Source: Athripsodes cinereus (lineage: Eukaryota > Arthropoda > Insecta > Trichoptera > Leptoceridae). Taken from it: 64,000 nt of DNA. Below are positions 33,521 to 44,516 of the stretch, piece by piece. The notes beneath the pieces are model-generated. The model saw only the letters and a program-made list of their open reading frames with translations. It was not told the DNA's origin and ran no database searches. The position numbers and the translations under genes were made by a program. The DNA lies in contig OX388321.1 in the NCBI GenBank assembly GCA_947579605.1, positions 13,605,427 to 13,669,426 on the forward strand, given 5' to 3'. The number at the start of each line of letters is the position of its first letter. Position 1 is the stretch's first letter.

Positions 33521-36500
33521 GTAAGTTCAATTATAATTCATTTCATTAAATGTACTATGAAATAATAGTCATCCAGAAGATAGTCAGTATCTTTATACTT
33601 TGGGCCTTTGCCCACGAATTTAAAGTGATTGTTATGGTTTAGCTCTTTTCTGTATGGCTGCTTTCAAACCTACAGCCATGCTGGAGGTTTTTCTCTCGAT
33701 GTTTCGTCCTTGTATAATGTTTATTGGAAATCCTTTCTGTTATATATATTACTCAAATTTATTGTTAGTAAACATATTTTTATTTATTATCATATCTATT
33801 AAATAAAACATAATACATATAATTGACAATGACTTCATAAATCGAAACCTGGTCACTAATTTTATAAATAAAATACAGTAAAACTTTGTTTTTTTTACAT
33901 GAAATAACAAAAGAAAAGAATGATGCATGCTTATATAAATATATCAGTAATTCACGATTTATATCTCTCAGCAATGAGTGTGTGAGACAGAAAGAGAAAG
34001 AGTGAGAGAGTATTAATAAACAATAGTGTAATGAGAGATTTATAATAATCAAAACATTGTGAATCCTGTTGCTATCTCGAATGATAAACTAAGAAAAATT
34101 CACAGTGATTCTTTATCATTGTACATATCATTGTGATGACAAACTGACAACACCGCAGACCCAAGATAACAACTCTGTAATTAGTATTGTATCATTATCG
34201 TATTGAAATGTGATGATAATTCACCTGCAGTATGTTTCATTTATTAATTAATGTTATTTATTTACATTACTGCAAGTGTTGTTTTAATATTGATGTTACT
34301 GCCGTAAAACAATGTAGGGGTACTGAAAAAATAAGCCCACCACCATTGTTGCAAGATATGTACTACTAATCATTTTTTATCTATACTGATGTTATAAAGA
34401 GGAAAGATTTGATTGTTTGCATTGGAATAAGCTCCGAAACTACTGAACCGATTTGAAAAATTCTTTCACTGTTAGGAAGCTACACTATCCCCGGGTGACA
34501 TAGGCTATATTATATTTAAAAAAAATTAGGGATCTTTACTAAAACTCGAATCTACGAGGTCGAGCCGGGGAGGACCGCTAGTTTATTAAATAAATGTTTA
34601 CTTTCATGAAATCACCAGGTTTGTTGTAAGACATTTTATTCTAGCGATAAACTCGCCCTCTGTACATTGAATAACTGATATTTTTATGATACTTTGTATT
34701 CATTTGAAATAATGTAACCAATGTACAGTAAAGAATAAAATAAATAAATAAATAAAATAATTATATAGTATTTCTGAAATTAGGTCACTAACCCTACACC
34801 CCCACATTTTGTAGCTTTGTTTTTCTGTAGCTTATAATCTAATTTATTATTATTAAGAAGAAGAAACCAAGAAACTATATTTAAAAATTAATTCTGTTTT
34901 CAGTTCCTGATGCGCCAGTGTGCAAAGAAGCCAGCGGAGAAGAGAAAGAAGTGAAAGTCAGTAACGACCTGTCCTATTTGAAGGCCCTGGATGGGTTTGT
35001 GCTAGTTGTATCTCCGGATGGAGACCTCGTCTATTTATCTGAGAATGTCAGCGATTATTTGGGAGTGACTCAGGTAAATAAAACTCTTTAGTATACAAAG
35101 TCCAATTATTTTTTTTTAAGTATTTGTATATATCCTGATAAGTGGTGTTCAGGAGAAAATCACGAAGAAATAAAGTCTACAAAGTGAGACAGCTATTGGT
35201 AGTGTCCCTTTGTAATATATCACTAGTAAGTTAAAATTATTGAGGTATATGTGGGAGAAGCTTGTTCTAACTGGAAGATGAAGGGTAACAGAACTTAGAG
35301 ACAAGCACAAATGAGATGGAGTAGCGAGGTGAACGAGGCAACAAGAAGAACCTTGCTTGAGGCTCTGCGAAGAGCTGGAGATCAGAGTCACTGGAAATAT
35401 TTTATTTACACCTATAAAAATTATGATCATTATCCACAGAGTGAACCACAAAAAAGAATATAGTGCGACTGAGTAAGAAATGGACAGCTCTCTAAAAATC
35501 ACTATCTCAGTTGGCACGTTTTTTCGATGAAGTGCATAGTTTTATCATGCATAATGTATTTCATTCAACTCTAATATGAATTAAGTAATGTAGCCTAAAT
35601 AGCTGTTAACTTGAAAAGAAGTGAATAACCTCCAATAGTATAATTGATTACTTCATCAATTATCATTGCAGTTTAGCATTTTGCTTTTGCTGCAACTGCT
35701 ATTTTTGACTTTTAGATATTTTCAAATGTTCTAAATGAACACTGAGAAATAATAGAAGATTGATGTCTAATCGAGTGACGTTAATTCTTGCATTGATTGT
35801 TGGCATTGAAACTCAAATATTGGAGACATGGTACCAAAGACATGATTTATTCACAGTGATTTGATTCACCTTGTGAGGCTATTGTAGTCTTATTTTGCAT
35901 CAATGTGCATGCTATCATGATTTATAACAGTTTTTTTTAATAAAGCAGTGAAGATCATTGTGCAAAGAATTATGGCCACAAATGCAATGAAGGTGTTTTT
36001 ATCATACAGAATTTATTGACGTGTCTGCGTGACAAACTAATGAAAATTACTGAAGTGAGAATATGAAATAATGTTTTGTTTTTATTGCAGATTGATTTGA
36101 TGGGTCAGAGCATCTACGATTTTAGCCATCCTTGTGACCACGATGAGATCCGCGAAGTGCTCTCTGGGAAGAAGAGTGAGAAGTCCACTAACATTGACGG
36201 AGTGAAATCCTTCTTCCTTCGTCTCAAGTGTACTCTCACCAGCAAAGGTCGCAATGTGAATTTGAAATCTGCTACTTACAAGGTATGTGACTCTCAATAA
36301 ACCCATGTTTTACATACTTTACGATGTTATGACACTATTTTGTACTTTATGTAATTGTTTTGTGCTCATTAACTTGTCCTTTTGAAAAAAAAAAACAATT
36401 ATTCTCCATGTATCCAGGAAAAAGTATAAAAAATTTTAAAAAGTATTTTTGTTTACCTAAAAAGTTGTCACTTTAAAAGATCTGTTTTCTATCATTTTAG

Positions 36501-39052
36501 GTAGATAATAGTTATTAAGTAAATTTGTATATTTATTTCAATGATTAATTCAGTTACTTACAATACAGCAAGATAAATATATTTGTCATACTAGTGTACA
36601 CTTGTAACTTTTGTTTATCATTATTTTACTAAGAAATTTTGAGAAAAGTGTTTAGAATGAAAAACAAGGAAAGAAGTTGTGTAGGCTTTTACATAAACAT
36701 GTATACATTTCACTTTTAGTTCTAATGAATTTAATTTTATTTTTCCAGGTCATTCACTGCACTGGCCATCTACTTGTTAACCCATCAGTTGAGACATCCT
36801 CCGATGACGTTAAGTGTGAATTTGGAAGTCCTAACAAAAGTAAAATTGTGGAATCTATCAAGTATAAGAGTAGTGATGAGTCGACGGATTCCATGGACTT
36901 ACCTTCGAATGAGGTGAAGGAGTTGAAGCCTTTCATCAAGGCAGGATGCCTGGTGGCTGTTGGCAGGCCTATTCCTCATCCTTCTAACATCGAGGTTCCC
37001 TTGGATAGCAGGACATTCCTCTCCAAGCACAGTCTCGATATGAAGTTTACTTATGTTGATGAAGTGTAAGTTTAAATAATTGTTATTTGTTTACAAAGTT
37101 TCATACATAGTAATTTCTTTTGATTTTGGCATTTACCAATGTGATAATTATTTTGAGACTAGTGTTGTGATTAGTTTTCCCATGAAGGATTCTCGTCTAT
37201 TACAATTAAACAAATACTCAAATTGTTGTATTTTTCCCTTTAAATTAATTTAATTAAGTGAATATTAACTTAGAAAGACACTCAATAGATATTTGACTTA
37301 CACAACAGAGTTCATTGTCCCAACTTTTATAGGAAACGTTTGTTCACTGTGTCGGTGTTTAGGTAGTAGAATTCCATAGCAAAATAAATAAAACAAGTGT
37401 TTTAATCTAGATTGACAATGTCCTCATAAGACGAAAGACGTTCCTCTCATCGAATAAATCAATAAGGGAATATAGGTAACACTTGTTTTATTTATTTCGC
37501 TAGGAAACGTTTGGTATATTTACAAATGTTTTGTTAATATACCAAACGTTTGTGCACAATGCGCAGATGAAAAAATCAACCATTGTTACATTGTGTAAAC
37601 ATGGTTCTTCTATCAACATTTCCGATTACTTTTTTAATGGAGTTTACGTAGATGCAAAAAATCTATCTAAATACAAATATAACTCTTAAAATACGTGATT
37701 TTAGGATATCTCTTGTAAAATTAGATTAAAAAATATTTTAGAAATATGTATTCAATTAATTTTGCTCCTTGCTTTGATCTCTCGCTCTCTTTCTCTCTTT
37801 CTCTAGCTTCAATCCTGTAGATTAGTTTGGAGCAAAACCCCGCGCTTTTCTTTCAATTATGCTATATTCCGAGTTCTTCATACAATATGCAGCTCTTATC
37901 GTGGCATAGTTTATAATGTCATTTGCATTATTTTATATCACTTATATAAAACTGTCGACAGTGATTAGCGGGTATACATAAGTCAATGTGTCGTGTCACA
38001 ATATAAAAATTACTATTTACAAATTGATATCTACCTGTCATCCTTACTAAAATTATCTGTGATGATTCTATAACATGTATTTGATTTGATTATATAATTA
38101 TTGGCTATATATAATTATATATTCACATATTTTTATTCAGACTTATATAAACCTAGAGATCATATTTGTTTGTGAATACGCATTTTGATGAAATTAACAA
38201 ATGGAAATTTTGGTAAAATTAGAACACTTTATTTAGTTAATCCACAGTGACTTTATTTATTGCGAGCTTTCAAAAGCTTCTGCTCTCATCATCAGGCTAA
38301 TGTAATATGAAGAAATTATATTAAAATATATTAAGTATGTTGTTAGGCTTATCTACAATTTTAACACCTATAATTTAATTCATATAGACGGTCGCAACCT
38401 CTTTCAAAAATAAAGCTCATCTTTGTTATGGATTTTTTTTGGTTTACCTGAAATCACACAAAGGCAAAAGAATTAGAATTGTGCATTTAGAGCAGTGTTT
38501 CCCAAGGTGGGGCGTACGCCCCACCGGTGGGGCATCACGCATCAGAGGTGGGGCGCCGCGCTTTCACATAATATTGAAAATTTACCAAGTGTTTAATTAA
38601 AAAAGAAGCCGTCGGAGCATATGACTTTTAAAAAGACTTCGGTGGGGCATGGCATAAAGAAGGTCGGGAAACACTGATTTAGAGCAATATTTTCAAAATG
38701 ATAATTGGTATTTAATACGTAATTTGTCACATGATGTTCAGATAATTTTGAATACGGTGCCTTGACATATTTACAAATACTATTCAGAATTTTCATTCCA
38801 GTAAGATAAGAAAAACAGAGGAAACAGAGTCTTATCTGGAACAGTTCATATAGTTTTGTACATTTTAACACAGATGGCTCTGCCTGATCATTTTTGTAAT
38901 ATTATCATCAGTTTTATTACATTTATGTTTTGCTCTTTTTTTTAGTATGCTGGATATTTTGGGCTTTAAACCTGAGGATCTTGTTGGCAAGTCTGTCTAT
39001 GACTACCATCACTCCCTGGACAGCCGATGCCTATCGCAGAACTTCAAATGCT
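33333..39052 (+). CDS. Hypoxia-inducible factor 1-alpha (Sima) gene, five exons, incomplete
   Basis: Exons 33333-33520, 34904-35073, 36091-36282, 36749-37065 and 38946-39052 join in frame across GT..AG introns of 1383, 1017, 466 and 1880 bases. They encode about 324 residues: bHLH, PAS-A and the first part of PAS-B. In insects Sima pairs with the ARNT protein Tango and binds RCGTG sites. Its level is controlled by prolyl hydroxylation of a C-terminal degradation domain, which is not in view. The start-codon exon upstream, the rest of PAS-B and all C-terminal exons are missing. The basic region [18 protein letters not shown] distinguishes HIF-alpha from Single-minded and Trachealess. Coordinates here include the introns. 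Confidence 0.93.
34380..34581 (+). mobile_element. Short non-autonomous Helitron in HIF intron
   Basis: Starts TCTATACTGATGTTATAAAG and ends CCGCTAG. The preceding base is A (34379) and the next is T (34582), the expected A^T target of Helitrons with TC..CTAG termini. The body has CGAAACTACTGAACCGATTT and a TGACATAGGCTATATTATAT block known from widespread insect non-autonomous elements. No coding capacity. Confidence 0.75.
34627..34755 (+). repeat. LINE 3' end, family E (copy 3), in HIF intron
   Basis: TTCTAGCGATAAACTCGCCC, TCTGTACATTGAATAACTGA, GTAACCAATGTACAGTAAAG, then AATAAAATAAATAAATAAAT. Closest to the copy at 32195-32308. Confidence 0.75.
34904..35073 (+). CDS. HIF-1alpha exon: linker and start of PAS-A
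   Basis: Follows CAG at 34903; the first two bases complete the split Phe codon. It encodes about 56 residues, with an acidic linker ([12 protein letters not shown]) and then the first PAS-A strand region ([32 protein letters not shown]). This is the classic PAS core, where LDGF and the YLSENVS motif are strongly conserved in HIF-alpha proteins. The donor GTAAAT follows at 35074 in phase 0. Confidence 0.97.
35230..35480 (+). pseudogene. Probable degraded LINE reverse-transcriptase C-terminus
   Basis: A + strand frame reads [20 protein letters not shown] then [10 protein letters not shown], with stops before it. The spacing of RW..E..., LLEALRR and D.S.W resembles the C-terminal tail of RTE/R1-like reverse transcriptases, as also seen at 39399 and 63200. 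It lies in a HIF intron. The long opposite-strand frame (35149-35517) is a shadow. Confidence 0.4.
36091..36282 (+). CDS. HIF-1alpha exon: central PAS-A
   Basis: Exactly 64 codons in phase 0, after TTTATTGCAG and before GTATGT. It contains [28 protein letters not shown], and [20 protein letters not shown]. The G.S.YDF.HPCDH.E and FF.R.KCTLT..GR.VNLKS motifs are HIF-alpha PAS-A hallmarks. The short insert [12 protein letters not shown] replaces a variable loop. Confidence 0.97.
36749..37065 (+). CDS. HIF-1alpha exon: end of PAS-A, linker, start of PAS-B
   Basis: Follows CAG at 36748 and ends before GTAAGT at 37066, leaving two bases of a split codon. [10 protein letters not shown] closes PAS-A. 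A Ser/Asp/Lys-rich linker of about 45 residues ([20 protein letters not shown].. to ..[10 protein letters not shown]) follows; this type of linker is variable among arthropods. [20 protein letters not shown] and [16 protein letters not shown] start PAS-B (compare the family's H-D-MKF-Y-DE). The hydrophobic FTYVDE strand joins directly to exon 38946. Confidence 0.97.
37343..37500 (-). mobile_element. 158-bp unclassified element with 13-bp direct repeats, in HIF intron
   Basis: TAGGAAACGTTTG occurs at 37330-37342 and again at 37501-37513. The insert carries GTGTCGGTGTTTAGGTAGTA, GAATTCCATA, TTGACAATGTCC and CATAAGACGAAAGACG. A relative in the opposite orientation is at 53960-54155 (complement of GAATTC..ACACCGACA). 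Inverted ATAAATAAAACAAGTGTT segments lie inside. Long direct repeats suggest retroposition; the class is unknown. Immediately after it, 37504-37552 holds an inverted pair AAACGTTTGGTATATT / AATATACCAAACGTTTG. Confidence 0.6.
38221..38310 (-). repeat. Short repeat with hammerhead-like core (-), in HIF intron
   Basis: On the minus strand CTGATGA (38289-38295) is followed by GAGAGCAGAAGCTTTT and GAAA (38268-38271), then GCTCGCAATAAATAAAGTC. This is the same CTGATGATG..GAAA order as at 32456. The type is common at the ends of arthropod retroelements. A functional fold is not established. Confidence 0.3.
38493..38676. mobile_element. 184-bp hAT MITE, exact 8-bp TSD, in HIF intron
   Basis: Ends CAGTGTTTCCCAAGGTGGGG and the complement of CAGTGTTTCCCGACCTTC. 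Flanked by ATTTAGAG at 38485-38492 and 38677-38684. The interior has GGTGGGGC repeats. CAGTGTTTCCC is the typical end of one hAT group. The small minus-strand frame here is spurious. Confidence 0.93.
38946..39052 (+). CDS. HIF-1alpha exon: first part of PAS-B
   Basis: Follows TTTTTTTTAG; the first base completes the codon left by 37065. It encodes [35 protein letters not shown] and one extra base, ending before GTAAGTTC at 39053. G(F/Y).PE.L.GKS.Y.Y.H..D is the PAS-B signature. The next exon should carry the KGQ..TGQYR..A..GGYVW.. block of PAS-B; I do not find it in the remaining 25 kb. Confidence 0.96.
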
Positions 39053-39398
39053 GTAAGTTCCAATTTGCTTTAATTTTACCCAATTATTAAATTAATTTAT
39101 GAAAATGGTATCTTCTAAAATATTGGAATTTTATTAAAGCTATTATCCATTAGTGATGTCATCTCATTTACTTTTTTATGCCACAAAATTTGGTCACTAT
39201 CACATGTAAATAGAAGTAAAAACATTTAAATAATCATAATAGGTCTCCCAGTTCCTTTCTGAAATCTTTGAAGTTTCAGAATTGAATTAAAAAAGTTGCA
39301 AATAAGAAGCTGAAGTTCTTTAATTCAAGGACAGCTAAAAATACCACCCATCCTTAATGTCTTTGTAATGCCTTAATGGCACAGGGAGGAAAACTTTT

Positions 39399-39793
39399 TG
39401 AAGAATGGTTGGTAAACCATTGTGGGATAGAGTGAAGAATGAGGATATCAGGAGAATGAGCGGATGCGAGAAGAGTGTTGTGGATAGAATGCGTGTAAAT
39501 AAGTTACAATGGTTTGGACATGTTGAGCGAATGCAAGATGAAAGAATGACGAAGAGGATGTATTTGTCTGAAATAGGAGGTGTGAGGAAGCGCGGACGGC
39601 CAAGAACCACGTGGCTTGAGCACATGGATCAAATCCCAAAGGACGGCCGCGTGTTGAGTAAGAGAAATCGGCGAACATGTATGAGAAACTGGATGAATGT
39701 GGAGGAAGCGAAAGAAGTTTGTAAGGATAGATCTATAAGGCGTTCCGTTCTCTCCGCCTACCCCTCCTGGGACACGGCGTGAGGGTATAGATA
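39399..39793 (+). mobile_element. 5'-truncated LINE, 3' coding end of reverse transcriptase ORF, 13-bp TSD
   Basis: The open frame (39405-39782) reads LQWFGHVERM, RKRGRPRTTW, and a Cys/Arg-rich end. This is the C-terminal tail typical of RTE/R1-like reverse transcriptases (L.WFGHVERM..., G.RGRPR..W). GAGGAAAACTTTT is duplicated at 39386-39398 and 39794-39806, which fixes the ends. The stop codon is almost at the 3' end, followed by GGGTATAGATA. The end is homologous to the tail of SINE family A (TACCCC..GGGA..CGTGA.GGTATAG). Only the last 125 or so codons were copied. It lies in HIF intron 5 or downstream of the gene. Confidence 0.88.
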
Positions 39794-39939
39794 GAGGAAA
39801 ACTTTTATGTTTATTACATCCAATCAGCTATCTCACTATTGGGAAATTCTGTGATAGCTAGATAGAGATGTTTAACTTAATTATATATTTCAAAACTCTA
39901 TTTATCCATTTATTTATTTCAACTAAAAGCACAAAACAG

Positions 39940-40130
39940 ACAATGGGGGTTATTCTGAACATTCGACCGGTTGCTTGCAAACGATAGTATTGCGTTCCAT
40001 CCAACTTTTTAAACGACAGTCGAATGAGAATGTATTGTATCGTATACTCGTATGGGTGTCGCATTCCAACCGATAGTATCGAATCAGATGCAATTCGATA
40101 CTATCGTATTTTCAGAATAACCCCCATTGT
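39940..40130. mobile_element. 191-bp MITE with GGGGGTTATTCTGAA ends
   Basis: Inverted ends ACAATGGGGGTTATTCTGAA / TTCAGAATAACCCCCATTGT with further imperfect internal pairing (CGATAGTAT / ATACTATCG). No coding content. A target duplication is not clear, so the superfamily is uncertain; GGGTTATTCTGAA ends are seen in some Harbinger-like MITEs. Confidence 0.8.
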
Positions 40131-43100
40131 TTATAAATATTATATGAGGGTTGATTAACAAGTCTTACACAAATACTTGTAAAGTGTGAACAAAGTGATC
40201 TTGAAAAGTAAATCAGATTACATATGGTAGGCACATTTTACCTCTATATTATGTGAAGGCTTGAGCTCGAAGATTTCACCCAGTGATTTTTGAGAAGGAG
40301 AAATATGGAAATATTTTCTAGTATTATGTCAACACAAGGTAAACTGCATGCTGTTATTTTTTACTGCTGATGAAGTGACTATTATTGGTAAAAATTCATT
40401 AAAATTAGTGACAGACTGTGTATATGTGACAGAACCATTTGATATGTTGTTCATAGTTGTTATCATGACCATCACACCACTTCCCTTTTGAGGTAGGCAG
40501 ACAAACTGCTTAGTCCTCCTCGCCCAAACACTTTTTGCTTTCTTCACTGCCATAAAATTTCTCATCATGCCCTATTCAATACACTCATCACTTGTCCATT
40601 CTCTAGGGTCTCAATTAAATAATTTTGAATGGCCAGTATCTGAGTGCCAATCCTCCTTGCTGGGTATAATTGTGTTTGCATTAAAACTTTTTATTATTGT
40701 TCAAATAATTAATTGGATCTTTAATTATGTTAAGTTAATATTGTTATAAGTGAAAACTGCAATGATTAATGTTCTATTCCACCAACTTATTTGTTTTGTG
40801 ACAGGAGAGATTTTGTTTTGCCAACTAATATTGTTACCGTGTATTTGTGTGAATTTATTCTCCCTTTATTTATTGCGACTGTTACTGTGTGGAAATTAAA
40901 AGATTCCAGACATGCTCTGCCAAATTATGCGAGAAATGTTTACAACACACAGATCTATTCTACAAAATAATTTATAATAGATATTTGAGAATTTCACATG
41001 CAATTTTCCCCATTATATAGTGTTCTTTATTGTGATATTTTTCTCCTGAAATTTCATAAATTTGTATATTCTCTCAACTGCTAATTGTTGATATAATGGA
41101 TTAGAATTCAACCGCAACTGTCTTTTTACATAAGATATCAGTTTGAGTTATGTATTGTCAACAAAATGCTTTGAATTTGATAGGAATTCATTGAATAATT
41201 GTTTTCATAAATTATCAACTCTCTTTGTTTTAATTTCAGTATTTTGCATTTGTATTATCTTGAAATTATTTTTGAGAATACTGGTACAAAATATAATAAA
41301 ATGGCGGGTTTATTGCCTGAAGGCAATTTCTGACAACCAACCAGTTATACAAATGAGATACATACTTACAATTCAAAAACAACACTTATGTGATACAGTA
41401 TACAAACCAAACATACATACATTCACGTATAGATGTCGCAGTCATCCCGAAGAACCCGTCTGCTCACAAACGGCAGGCACACCACCAAATGACAAAAGTG
41501 TGTTCCGGCATACCACAATATGACCAGTCAAACTGTAATATTCAAGTTCTCTCGCCGTCCCATGGCGCTGCGTATCAAAACATATCTACATACCTGGGAC
41601 TGCGCGGGAGATAGTCGTAAAATAATAGTTCTTTTTTATTTATTTATTCATTCTAGGTATTCATCACAAGTAGAATCACTTTTTTAAGTAAAATTAAATA
41701 AAATCACTTTTTACATAAATTGTTTCTCCTATACTTCTTTCAATCCTTATTTTATTGCACTTAATACAAAATGTATTTAAACATATAGTGCATTATTTGT
41801 GTGATACTTAATTTGGGTTATTTTTTGAGTAAATTTAAAAATAATCTTTTTTTTTTCAAAATATGTAGGTATTTGAATTCAAGCAATGTTTGTTTTATTT
41901 ATTGTTATTTTATCTACGGTGAAAAATATTTGTGAAAATAAATACGAGCAATGAACTGTTGATTTTAACTTTTATTCAGTGCACTTACATTATATTTTTT
42001 TGCATTGTCAAGACATTGTACAGTTGTTTGCGGTTTTTGTATGTTGACAGTCTAAAAACTCACTGTCCGTTAAGTAAATTCAGACAAATATTTTGTATGA
42101 TCCATAGACCCAATAAAAATTTAAGTATTTTTTAGTTCCATCCCTGTCTAATTCTATCATCTTCTTCATCTTCCATGGCACTGAAAAGTTGTATTGAGTG
42201 TTTTTAAACTAGGAAATAAATGCAGATATTCAAATAACAGTATGACATTTATCAAAAAAATATATAAAGAAAAAAAGACTTTTTCTGCACGTGTACATCA
42301 GTTACATAATTCGGCACTGTCACTACACACTCAATTACATTCATCCACTGAGAATTTATTCAATTTCTTTTATCTAATCACCCGTAAAATTTCTTCTGTG
42401 TAGAATGTTATTTTTGCTCAATAATAAAGCTATAAATTTAATCTGAGGATAAAGTATAATATGCCTAATAATTAAATTTCATATGATTGTATATAACTGT
42501 AACACGCTGATTATATTTGTGATGTAGCAGATGTTTACTATTTTGCTGTAATATCATTTGATGTGAATAGTGATGAAATACTTAAACAGTTGACTTTCAT
42601 TAATATTCAATATTGTTTATTGTTACATAAATAATGTAGTATTATTGATATAAATGTGATGTAAATATTTTATGAATAAAGAAATTTGAAAATTTGAAAA
42701 AAAAAAATATCTCTGGTTATTTAACCCTTTTTACACTTGCTAAATTATTGGTCACATACTTGAATGTTCTTGCAATTTCTCTGACATGCGAATATAATGT
42801 TTGTCTTACTGCATCAGGTAATGTTTGTTTTACTGCACCAGCACAATTTCCCCCCTCTTTTAATTTATTTAAAAAAATTACCAATTTGGACAAGGCTACC
42901 ACATCCTGTTGCAGCCTGAATTATTTACTATATTACCACTTAAAGTTTTATTTTAATGATTTATTTTGAAATATATAAGGTCACAAAATTTATACAACAT
43001 AATGAAAAAATTCAATAGTTAAAATAAAAACATGGTCACTTTACGTTAGCCTAATGATAAGAGCGCAAGCTCTTGAATGTCCTCACACAAATAATAAAGC

Positions 43101-43491
43101 TACCTACTCTAAAAGTACTAATTATAAGTGTTGTGTTTTAACTTCCACCGAGTACCGTGGGTTCACATCATTAGCTGCAAAAAAATCATTGTTGTAAATT
43201 TGCATTACTTTCATTTTGATTTTATGATGGCACCTACCAGAGAAAATTATTTTCCGATATCTCTCCAATCATATCATCTGAATTTGATGTATTCTACATA
43301 TTTTTGATGTTCTGAGTCAGCCATCTCTCATGTCTTCCATTGTTATTATGTTTCTATTTATATATTTCAACAGCAACTCTTGCCTTTTGCTATTTTCTCA
43401 TTCCGTTCAACCTAACAGTTGTCACCTATAAAACCTTACTACTTACTACTTACTACATGCTCTCTATGAACTTTTTTAAATAATCTGTTAA
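40131..43491. other. No exon recognised; possible continuation of HIF intron
   Basis: Mostly AT-rich. A GC-richer island at 41400-41615 contains overlapping 70-125-codon frames without known domains. A patch at 40430-40565 on the minus strand (RARRTKQ-like, Lys/Arg-rich) hints at a decayed repeat. Neither shows splice-bounded conservation with HIF C-terminal domains. Confidence 0.35.
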
Positions 43492-43670
43492 TTTTTTTTT
43501 TAAAAAGATATATATGGGTTTTGTTATAAACCCAAATACAACCTTATACACCTTTCACAGTAAGCTAAAAGCTTGTGTCGTGAAAGGGGAGTTTGCCGGC
43601 ATCTGGGATCGAACCACAGACCCATGTTCATGAGGCCGAGACTCTACCTCCAGGCTACCGACGAACTCAT
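43492..43670 (-). repeat. tRNA-derived SINE family B, full-length
   Basis: T tract, then AACCCAAATACAACCTTATA, GCTAAAAGCTTGTG, and a tRNA-like head. The B box (complement of GGGATCGAACC) is at 43605-43615, and an A-box-like GGTAGCCTGGAGGTAGAG lies in the head on the minus strand. The 5' end ATGAGTTCGTCGGTAGCC matches 62978-63153. Confidence 0.9.
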
Positions 43671-43672
43671 TA

Positions 43673-43925
43673 AATTAAATGTAATTAATTAATTAAATAA
43701 ATTTTAATTAAATAAATTAAATTTTAATTAAATAAATTAAATTTTAATTAAATAAATTAAATTTTAATTAAATAAATTAAATTTTAATTAAATAAATTAA
43801 ATTTTAATTAAATAAATTAAATTTTAATTAAATAAATTAAATTTTAATTAAATAAATTAAATTTTATTTAAATAAATTAAAGTTTAATTACATAAATTAA
43901 ATTTTAATTAAATAAATTAAATTTA
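43673..43925. repeat. 20-bp tandem repeat (about 12 units)
   Basis: Units of AAATTAAATTTTAATTAAAT, nearly identical for most of the array and diverging at the distal end (43861-43925). It directly abuts the 5' end of the SINE at 43492-43670. Confidence 0.95.
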
Positions 43926-44516
43926 TTATTTCCCAATGTATTGCATGAAAATGAGGAACTGAATGAGTGGAGGTTTGATAGTCTGGCTTTTTATTCACAT
44001 TACCTTCACAAGTAGGGATGCAGTGCAGTAGAAAATATAAACCAAGGGTCTTTATGCAATATGGATTCCGTTTTAAATGTACAATCTTATTTGTATTGTA
44101 CAATCATGTTTTTAAATTCTCGTATGCCATTATGACAATATGTTTTGTTATTTATTGTGCAATCTGTTGAATCTATTCAACATATTGTTGAAACAATCTT
44201 GCGCTTTCGTAATGAGAGTAAAGTTTTTGGACAAGTTCCAATGAGTGTATTCCACCACTGTAATGGAGGAGAGCGGGTGAAGATAATATCTGTATCATTA
44301 TACACAATTTAATATTATAACAATCGTATTATTTATAATCTGTAAATATTATTTTAAAATATACAATACCACATCACAAACTGAGTGGGACAAATTTGGT
44401 TTGGCTCACATGGTTTTGGTTATATTTAGGACTATAATAACAACCTAATTTTGCTAAGTGATTTGCAAATTATGGAGTCTATTTTCACTCACTTGATTAC
44501 AAATTGATTGCACGTC
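43926..44516. other. No gene recognised
   Basis: AT-rich single-copy-like sequence; nothing recognisable. Confidence 0.4.

Noticed and set aside
35149..35517. 122-codon minus-strand frame
   Set aside because: It is the shadow of a degraded + strand reverse transcriptase tail and shows no domain of its own.
41390..41614. GC-richer frame considered as a missing HIF exon
   Set aside because: It has none of the expected PAS-B, degradation-domain (LxxLAP) or C-terminal activation motifs.
43673..43925. CRISPR-like array
   Set aside because: The repeats are contiguous with no unique spacers, AT-only and in a eukaryotic context.
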